Shown here in pieces: positions 5,467 to 9,794 of a stretch of 9,794 nucleotides of DNA. Made by a program: the position numbers and the translations under genes. The notes beneath the pieces are model-generated. The model searched no databases, was not told the origin of the DNA, and worked only from the letters and a program-made list of their open reading frames with translations. This stretch comes from Bacteroidales bacterium UBA4347 (GTDB lineage Bacteria > Bacteroidota > Bacteroidia > Bacteroidales > P3). Within the stretch, counting starts at the first letter, position 1; each line of letters begins with the position of its first letter. Location: NCBI GenBank assembly GCA_002394185.1, contig DGTB01000079.1, forward strand, positions 1-9,794, given 5' to 3'.

Positions 5467-6234
5467 TTATTTTCTGTTTCTGTCAAGAATCTCTTGTGCC
5501 AGGTTGAGGTAGTTGACGGCACCTGTCGAAGCGGCGTCGTGCATGATGATACTCTTGCCATAGGAGGGAGCTTCGGCCAGCTTGGTGTTGCGATAGATGA
5601 GGGTGTTGAACACCATCTGTTTGAAATGTCCACGCACATCCTCCACCACCTGGCGAGCCAGGCGCAGGCGGTTGTCGTACATCGTGATAAGCAGTCCCTC
5701 GATGGAAAGCCTGGGGTTGAGGCGGGTCTGGACTATGCGCACGGTGTTGAGCAACTTGCCCAGTCCCTCGAGGGCGAAGTACTCGCTCTGGATGGGGATG
5801 ATGACCGAATCCGACGCCGTGAGGGCGTTGATGGTAATCAAACCCAGCGACGGCGAGCAGTCGATGATGATGAAGTCATAGTCGTTCTTCACCGGCTCCA
5901 GGGTGCGGGCCAGAAACTGCTCGCGTCCCTTCTCGTTAATCAGCTCCACCTCGGCACCGACGAGGTCAATGCGCGTAGGCAGCAGATCAAGGTTCGGCGT
6001 GTCGGTCTCGACGATGACATCTTTCACCTGAGCCTGCCCGAGGATGCAGTCGTATACGCTTTTCTCCAGCTCGTCGGGATTGATGCCGAGGCCGGAAGTG
6101 GCGTTGGCCTGCGGATCGCAGTCCACCAGCAGCACCTTCTTCTCGAGCACTGCCAGCGAGGCGCTCAGGTTCACTGCCGTGGTGGTCTTACCCACCCCGC
6201 CTTTCTGGTTGGCTACAGATATTATCTTGGACAT
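5467..6234 (-). CDS. parA: ParA (Soj-type) partition ATPase
   Basis: This 255-residue protein begins MSKIISVANQKGGVGKTTTA. The deviant Walker A motif KGGVGKT is at 11-17, the Walker A-prime motif DCDPQAN at 38-44, and the Walker B strand FIIIDCSP at 121-128. Starting directly at the Walker A motif and the short length identify the chromosomal Soj/ParA class without an N-terminal DNA-binding domain, as opposed to P1-type plasmid ParA. It binds ATP and DNA non-specifically on the nucleoid and is stimulated by ParB. It lies 6 bases after the PUR-domain gene and 6 bases before parB, so the three are one operon. All key catalytic residues are present. Confidence 0.96.
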   Translation of the reverse strand: MSKIISVANQKGGVGKTTTAVNLSASLAVLEKKVLLVDCDPQANATSGLGINPDELEKSVYDCILGQAQVKDVIVETDTPNLDLLPTRIDLVGAEVELINEKGREQFLARTLEPVKNDYDFIIIDCSPSLGLITINALTASDSVIIPIQSEYFALEGLGKLLNTVRIVQTRLNPRLSIEGLLITMYDNRLRLARQVVEDVRGHFKQMVFNTLIYRNTKLAEAPSYGKSIIMHDAASTGAVNYLNLAQEILDRNRK

Positions 6235-6240
6235 TTTAAC

Positions 6241-6579
6241 TTAAAACTTAAAATCTATCTCGTCAAGTTTGCTCTCACTGGACTCGTTGTGCCAGTTGTC
6301 CTCCACCACCACGGGCGGCGGCACAATACCCGTCTCGATGAACGAGAAGGCATTCTCGAGACCCTGACGGAATTTGTCGAAATCCTCCTTGTAGAGGAAC
6401 ATCTTGTTCTTCTCGAAATACACCTCACCCGTGTTGTTGTCGAACAGTTTGCGGCTCTCGGTAATGGTAATAAACTTGTCACCTCCGCGGGTTTCTTTCA
6501 CATCGAAGAAATATCTGCGCTTGCCGGCAGGAATGGCCTGGCTGTACAGTTCCTCTTTTCTTTGCTCTTTGTTGTCCAT
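6241..6579 (-). CDS. PUR-family (DUF3276) DNA/RNA-binding protein
   Basis: The 112-residue protein carries one PUR repeat at about 10-85, with strands RRYFFDVKET (21-30) and FITITESRK (36-44), then MFLYKEDFDKFRQGL (60-74) as the closing strand and helix. This matches the bacterial Pur-alpha proteins known from Borrelia and Bacteroidota, which bind single- and double-stranded nucleic acid as dimers. After a proline stretch (PPP at 87-89), the C terminus is an acidic tail (about 92-112). It is the first gene of the PUR-parA-parB-DUF5683 operon, 6 bases before parA, with a candidate promoter 34 bases upstream of its start. A link to nucleoid or partition work is suggested by position only. Confidence 0.87.
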   Translation of the reverse strand: MDNKEQRKEELYSQAIPAGKRRYFFDVKETRGGDKFITITESRKLFDNNTGEVYFEKNKMFLYKEDFDKFRQGLENAFSFIETGIVPPPVVVEDNWHNESSESKLDEIDFKF

Positions 6580-6612
6580 AAACTCTACTTTATTACGTTA
6601 AAATTCAAATTG

Positions 6613-6620
6613 CAAAATTA
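6613..6620 (-). promoter_or_regulatory. Candidate Bacteroidota -7 promoter element for the PUR-parAB operon
   Basis: On the minus strand the bases read TAATTTTG, an exact match to TAnnTTTG, the -7 element of the primary sigma factor in Bacteroidota. It ends 33 bases before the PUR-gene ATG at 6579, giving a plausible short leader. No TTTG -33 box is seen at the expected distance; the upstream region is an A-rich tract instead. The gap it lies in (6580-6689) also carries TTATCAACA at 6660-6668, one base off the DnaA-box consensus. Confidence 0.45.
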
Positions 6621-6667
6621 GGTATTTTTTCTTTATCTGTTGTCTTCTGCCCAATAAAGTTATCAAC

Positions 6668-6704
6668 ACCCACAAGTGGAAACACCTTTCTACTTCTTGT
6701 GGGT
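6668..6704 (-). terminator. Hairpin overlapping the cysteine desulfidase stop codon
   Basis: A 9-bp perfect inverted repeat, ACCCACAAG (6668-6676) and CTTGTGGGT (6696-6704), encloses 19 bases that include the TAG stop at 6690-6692. A smaller GAAA/TTTC pair (6679-6682 with 6687-6690) can extend the fold. It lies at the end of the desulfidase gene, where a terminator is expected, but no T-run follows on the minus strand. It may be a weak or factor-dependent terminator or an mRNA-stabilizing 3' hairpin. Confidence 0.35.
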
Positions 6705-7982
6705 CATGATGTCCAGTATCATATCGTCGGTCTGGTTCATGCCGTCTTTGCCGAGGCGGCCGAGGTTGCGGATGGAGCAGTCGATGTCGCTCTCGCTGAG
6801 GCCGTCGGTGCGGTCCACCACACGGTCGTGCACCGCCAATTCGGCGCAGACGAAAGCGCTGTAGAGCCCCACACTCATCTTCAGGGCGCAACTGGGCTTG
6901 GCACCATCGCACACCATGCCGGCCAAGGTGTTGATCATGTTCTTCATGGCGTAGCACACCTGCTCGAACGAGCCTCCCTCCAGGAAAGTCAGCGCCGCGG
7001 AGACGCCCATCGTGGCGTTGACAATGCCACAGAGGGCACTCAGGCGGCCGATACCGCGTTTGATGTAGATGCTCATCAAGTGGCTCATCGTCAGCGCGCG
7101 GAGTATCTTCTCGTCGTCGCAACCCTTCAACTTGCCGTAAAAGAAAGGTGGCAACGTGCAGGTAATACCTTGGTTGCCAGAGCCGGAGTTGCTGTACACG
7201 GGCTTGGTGCAACCGTCCATGCGGGCGTCGCTGGCCGCCACCGTACGAGCCACCACGGTGTGCACCGTGTCGCCGTTGCTCTGTTCCATCAATATCTGGC
7301 CAGTGTGCAGACCCATGCCGCCGAGGCCGATCTCGGAAGCAGCGGCGTTATAATCTACCGTCTTTTTCAGGAATGCCAGTTCCTCCAAAGGAGCCGTGGT
7401 GGCGAAGTCATACACCATGCGGGCCGTCATCTCCAGCCGCTGGCGGTTGTCCACCTCGGGGTTGGTGTTCTCTTCTGCCTGTTGGAAAAGACCCTGCTTG
7501 TGGTCGAGAAGCACCTGATCGTCGCGCTTGAGGAAGATAAAGTTAGTGTGACGGCAGGCAATGACAGCCACGGCCGCATGGCCGCCACCGTTGCAGCGGC
7601 ACTCTATGTACAGCTTGTCGCTGGTCTCTTTCACACCTATCTCTATCCGCTCGCCATTGTTGGCCAGCCAGCGTTTGGCGTCGTCGACCTCCTTCTCGGG
7701 AAGCGTCAGCACCTCGAGTCCACGGGCCGAATTGCCATGGGTGACAGCCATAGCCACCGCTATCGGCAGGCCTATCATACCCGTGCCGGGAATGCCCACA
7801 CCCATAGCGTTCTTGTACACATTCTTGCTCAAACGCAGCATGATGCTTTCCGGCTCGCAGCCGAGGGTCTCGCAGGCTTTGGCCACACAGAGGGCCACCG
7901 CACCGGGCTCGGTGCATCCGGTGGCAAGCACCACCTCCTGCTTCAGTATCTCGATCAACTCTTTGCGAAGTCTCTCTTCCAT
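6690..7982 (-). CDS. L-cysteine desulfidase-like [4Fe-4S] enzyme (CyuA/YhaM, UPF0597 family)
   Basis: With the ATG at 7980-7982 the protein has 430 residues. It contains the serine dehydratase alpha-like fold of the CyuA/YhaM family, which splits L-cysteine to pyruvate, ammonia and sulfide. Four cysteines lie where the Methanocaldococcus desulfidase (as I recall it) has its active-site and cluster cysteines: C23 in TGCTEPGA, C275 in GNQGITC, and C358 and C365 in CDGAKPSC, seven residues apart. Glycine-rich segments (IGLGGMGLHTGQ, SNSGSGNQ) are also conserved. A longer reading from GTG at 7992-7994 is possible, but that codon lies at the edge of a 7-bp repeat array and adds only MFYN, so the ATG is preferred. 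No Shine-Dalgarno sequence is visible. It follows dnaB after 41 bases. The family is solid; cysteine as substrate is inferred. Confidence 0.87.
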   Translation of the reverse strand: MEERLRKELIEILKQEVVLATGCTEPGAVALCVAKACETLGCEPESIMLRLSKNVYKNAMGVGIPGTGMIGLPIAVAMAVTHGNSARGLEVLTLPEKEVDDAKRWLANNGERIEIGVKETSDKLYIECRCNGGGHAAVAVIACRHTNFIFLKRDDQVLLDHKQGLFQQAEENTNPEVDNRQRLEMTARMVYDFATTAPLEELAFLKKTVDYNAAASEIGLGGMGLHTGQILMEQSNGDTVHTVVARTVAASDARMDGCTKPVYSNSGSGNQGITCTLPPFFYGKLKGCDDEKILRALTMSHLMSIYIKRGIGRLSALCGIVNATMGVSAALTFLEGGSFEQVCYAMKNMINTLAGMVCDGAKPSCALKMSVGLYSAFVCAELAVHDRVVDRTDGLSESDIDCSIRNLGRLGKDGMNQTDDMILDIMTHKK

Positions 7983-7993
7983 ATTATAAAACA

Positions 7994-8021
7994 CTTAACT
8001 CGTAACTCTTAACTCATAACT
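7994..8021. repeat. 7-bp tandem repeat array, four copies, inverted relative to 1972-2020
   Basis: On the plus strand the units read CTTAACT, CGTAACT, CTTAACT, CATAACT. On the minus strand they read AGTTATG, AGTTAAG, AGTTACG, AGTTAAG. This is the same AGTTAWG heptamer as at 1972-2020 but in the opposite orientation. The variant order matches copies 3, 4, 6 and 7 of that array, with one A/G difference in the unit carrying ACG. It fills the gap between the dnaB stop and the desulfidase start. Confidence 0.9.
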
Positions 8022-8023
8022 CC

Positions 8024-9550
8024 TCAGAACGGCACATCCCCGTCGGGGTTCATGCCCGGCATATTGTCCTCGTTCATCTTCGAATCCACAATCATGCTGC
8101 CACCCATCTGGTCGAAGTTGGCGTTCTGCGGCATGCCGATAGTGTCCATGCCCAACTGCGGGGGATTCTCGAAGCGGGCAAACTCCTTGACAAAACGCAA
8201 GCGTACATCGCCCGTGCCGCCGCTACGGTGCTTGGCCACAATGAGGTCGGCCATACCCAGTGTCGAGCCGTGGTCGTCCTCCTGAATGCCATAGTACTCC
8301 GGACGGTAGATGAACATCACGATGTCGGCATCCTGTTCAATAGCTCCCGACTCGCGCAGGTCGCTCAGCTGAGGCTTGTTGCCCACGCGGTTCTCCACAG
8401 CGCGGCTCAGCTGCGACATGGCCAGCACCGGAATACCCAACTCCTTGGAGAGGGACTTCAACTGGCGGCTGATCATGCTGATTTCCTGCTCGCGGTTACC
8501 ATTGCGATTGTCGCTCGAGCCCGAAGACATCAGCTGCAGATAGTCGATGAATATCATCTGTATATCGTAGCGCTGCTTCAATCGGCGGGCTTTGGCGCGG
8601 AGCTCGAAGATGGTAAGCTGCGGCGTGTCGTCGATATAGATGGGGGCGTTGTTGAGGGGCTGGGCTCCCTTTTTCAGTTGTTCTTTCTCGTAGGGTTCCA
8701 GATGGCCTTTCTTCAGCTTGTCGCCGGGCAGGCGGGCCTCGCTGCTGATGAGACGCATGGCCAGCTCCTGACCCGTCATCTCGAGCGAGAAGAAGGCCAC
8801 AGCCTTGTGGAAGTCCACAGCCATGTTGCGCGCCATGCTCAAGGCGCAGGCCGTCTTACCCATGGCGGGACGCGCGGCAAGGATGATAAGCGTGCCGGGC
8901 TGGAAGCCCGCCGTCATGCGGTCGAGCCCGATGAAGCCACTCTCCAAGCCGCTCAGGCCGTCGCTCTTTTCGCCGGCCTCCTTGATCTGGTCCATGGCCA
9001 TGCTGACAAAGTCGCCCATCGGATGGTAGTCCGAACGGAAGTTCTTGTCGTTGATGTCCATCAGGCGCTGCTCGGTCTTGTCGAGCAGATTAACCACGTC
9101 GGTGGTCTCGTCGTAGGCCTCGGTGATGGTCTCCGTCGAGATGCGAATCATCTCCCTCTGGATGAACTTCTCGCTGAGCACGCGTATGTGGTACTCGATG
9201 TGTGCGGCCGAGACGACATTCTCTGTCAGCTTCGACACGGCATAGGCGCCGCCGGCAGCCTCCAGTTCGCCGTCCAGACGCAGACGCTCCACCACCGTCA
9301 GCATGTCCACCGGCTGGCTCTGCTCGAAGAGCTTGCGGATGGCACGGTAGACCGCCTGGTGCTCGGGCTTGTAGAAGTATTCCACATGCAGCGTCTCAAT
9401 GGCGTTGATGAGGGCCGTCTGGTCGAGCATGAGAGCACCAAGCACACTCTCCTCCAGGGCTATAGCCTGGGGGGGAGTGTTGCCGTTGATGTCAAACGCC
9501 TGTGTATAGGTCAGTCTGTCTTTTCGACGTGGATTTGCTGTGGTTGGCAT
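8024..9550 (-). CDS. dnaB: Replicative DNA helicase DnaB
   Basis: This 508-residue protein has an N-terminal DnaB domain (about 25-130) for hexamer formation and primase contact, a linker helix region (about 150-195), and a RecA-like C-terminal domain (about 200-462). Visible motifs are Walker A ARPAMGKTA (226-234), the catalytic glutamate in FFSLEM (E257), Walker B MIFIDYLQLM (332-341, D336), SQLSRAVENR (379-388), and KHRSGGTGDVRLRF (440-453) with the arginine finger. No intein interrupts it. The last 45 residues are a Met/Asn/Asp-rich tail beyond the core. It unwinds DNA ahead of the replisome. It lies 16 bases after a small lipoprotein gene and has a clear AGGAG ribosome-binding site. A C7 run (plus-strand G at 9469-9475) inside the gene is intact and in frame. 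Confidence 0.97.
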   Translation of the reverse strand: MPTTANPRRKDRLTYTQAFDINGNTPPQAIALEESVLGALMLDQTALINAIETLHVEYFYKPEHQAVYRAIRKLFEQSQPVDMLTVVERLRLDGELEAAGGAYAVSKLTENVVSAAHIEYHIRVLSEKFIQREMIRISTETITEAYDETTDVVNLLDKTEQRLMDINDKNFRSDYHPMGDFVSMAMDQIKEAGEKSDGLSGLESGFIGLDRMTAGFQPGTLIILAARPAMGKTACALSMARNMAVDFHKAVAFFSLEMTGQELAMRLISSEARLPGDKLKKGHLEPYEKEQLKKGAQPLNNAPIYIDDTPQLTIFELRAKARRLKQRYDIQMIFIDYLQLMSSGSSDNRNGNREQEISMISRQLKSLSKELGIPVLAMSQLSRAVENRVGNKPQLSDLRESGAIEQDADIVMFIYRPEYYGIQEDDHGSTLGMADLIVAKHRSGGTGDVRLRFVKEFARFENPPQLGMDTIGMPQNANFDQMGGSMIVDSKMNEDNMPGMNPDGDVPF

Positions 9551-9555
9551 AAGGG

Positions 9556-9560
9556 CTCCT
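9556..9560 (-). promoter_or_regulatory. Shine-Dalgarno sequence of dnaB
   Basis: The minus strand reads AGGAG five bases before the dnaB ATG. It stands out because the other starts checked here (exbB, exbD, tonB, the ECF factor, the desulfidase, the lipoprotein) show no such motif. It supports the ATG at 9550 over an internal start. Confidence 0.75.
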
Positions 9561-9566
9561 CTCGCG

Positions 9567-9704
9567 TCATACCTGCTGTGCAGCGCCTCCGTCTTCGACC
9601 ATCACAGTGGAACCGCGATAGGCGGGACAGGTGTGGTGGGTGCAACTGGCGGCCACCAGCGTCAGCACCACAACGGCGAGCATGAGAACTACTTTCTTTT
9701 TCAT
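9567..9704 (-). CDS. Small lipoprotein with CPAYRG motif, 45 residues
   Basis: The reading frame from ATG at 9702-9704 to TGA at 9567-9569 encodes 45 residues. It has a basic start (MKKK), a hydrophobic stretch (5-18) and a lipobox VAASC, so Cys21 would be lipidated by signal peptidase II. The mature peptide of 25 residues begins CTHHTCPAYRG and ends with a short acidic and glutamine-rich tail. Very short lipoproteins with a CPAY core recur in Bacteroidota, from memory, and their function is unknown. The CTHHTC segment, with two His and a second Cys, could bind metal or take part in a disulfide. It lies 7 bases after a Lys/Ala-rich protein gene and 16 bases before dnaB, so it is probably co-transcribed with both. 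A 66-residue frame over the same DNA lacks any such features. Confidence 0.75.
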   Translation of the reverse strand: MKKKVVLMLAVVVLTLVAASCTHHTCPAYRGSTVMVEDGGAAQQV

Positions 9705-9711
9705 TGGACAA

Positions 9712-9794
9712 TTATTTTGTGGTTTTCTTTGTCTTTGCGGTTTTGGTCGCCTTGGTGGCCTTGGCGGCGGGCTTGGCAGCCTTGGCAGCTTTGG
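9712..9794 (-). CDS. C-terminal end of a Lys/Ala/Thr-rich, histone-like basic protein (partial)
   Basis: Only the last 26 codons and the TAA stop are in the window; the gene continues past the right edge. The visible tail is made of only Lys, Ala, Thr and one Pro, with repeats of the AAK and ATK type (KAAKAAKPAAK, then KATKATKTAK) and the end KTKKTTK. Such tails occur on bacterial histone H1-like proteins and on some HU-type or nucleic-acid enzymes, where they bind DNA or RNA by charge. The globular part that would identify it is missing. It precedes the small lipoprotein gene by 7 bases. The near-repetitive DNA could vary in length between strains. Confidence 0.7.
   Translation of the reverse strand, partial: KAAKAAKPAAKATKATKTAKTKKTTK

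Noticed and set aside
4729..6621. 630-residue open frame on the plus strand opposite parB, parA and the PUR gene
   Set aside because: It lies antisense to three genes with complete family motifs; it is rich in His, Val, Leu and Gly as expected of a complement of G+C-rich coding DNA, and has no recognisable domain.
6580..6689. Replication origin between the desulfidase and PUR genes
   Set aside because: Only one near-consensus DnaA box and no cluster, and no parS palindrome in the window; parAB nearby is not enough.
6699..8012. 437-residue open frame on the plus strand opposite the cysteine desulfidase
   Set aside because: Antisense shadow; the composition is dominated by His, Ala, Val and Gly and no motif is recognisable.
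9469..9475. G7/C7 homopolymer in dnaB as a frameshift or phase-variation site
   Set aside because: The frame is intact through the run, and phase variation of an essential helicase is unlikely.
8228..9685. 485-residue open frame on the plus strand opposite dnaB
   Set aside because: Antisense shadow of dnaB with no domain, signal or start context of its own.
9511..9711. 66-residue minus-strand frame overlapping the small lipoprotein and the dnaB start
   Set aside because: It is Arg/His-rich without motifs, while the alternative frame gives a signal sequence and lipobox.

Overview
The window is a dense, one-directional stretch of bacterial chromosome. Every gene I can support is on the minus strand, so transcription runs from high to low coordinates. 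Family content points to Bacteroidota, probably Bacteroidales: a Pur-alpha-like (DUF3276) protein leading parA and parB, a DUF5683 protein right behind parB, an ExbB-ExbD-TonB trio, a tiny CPAY-type lipoprotein, one good TAnnTTTG promoter element, and few Shine-Dalgarno sequences. The DNA looks G+C-rich for that phylum, which explains the long antisense open frames. I cannot name a genus.

Layout in transcription order. (1) 9794-8024: the lysine/alanine-rich tail of a protein entering from outside the window, a 45-residue lipoprotein, then dnaB, the replicative helicase. (2) 7982-6690: an L-cysteine desulfidase-like iron-sulfur enzyme, separated from dnaB by four 7-bp repeats. (3) 6620-3991: a candidate promoter, then PUR protein, parA, parB and DUF5683 with gaps of 3-6 bases, a chromosome-partition operon. 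(4) 3912-2024: exbB, exbD and tonB, the energy module for TonB-dependent outer-membrane uptake. (5) 1968-1597: a small S4-domain RNA-binding protein of the Hsp15 type, preceded by seven copies of the same 7-bp repeat in the opposite orientation. (6) 1506-181: an ECF sigma factor, a single-pass membrane protein in the anti-sigma position, and a secreted Spy/CpxP-like protein, closed by a strong intrinsic terminator at 133-158.

The genes are mostly housekeeping. The less ordinary parts are the sigma / membrane protein / Spy-like cassette, which resembles the layout of CnrYXH-type envelope metal-sensing systems; the 7-bp repeat found in two intergenic gaps in opposite orientations; and the left edge, which has an 11-bp tandem repeat next to a G-quadruplex-type G-run cluster. 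I found no convincing evidence for an entirely new system.

No gene-free stretch exceeds 300 bases. The longest are 1-180, 6580-6689 and 1507-1596, and each is described in the entries. I saw no tRNA, rRNA, CRISPR array, insertion sequence or parS-like palindrome by eye.
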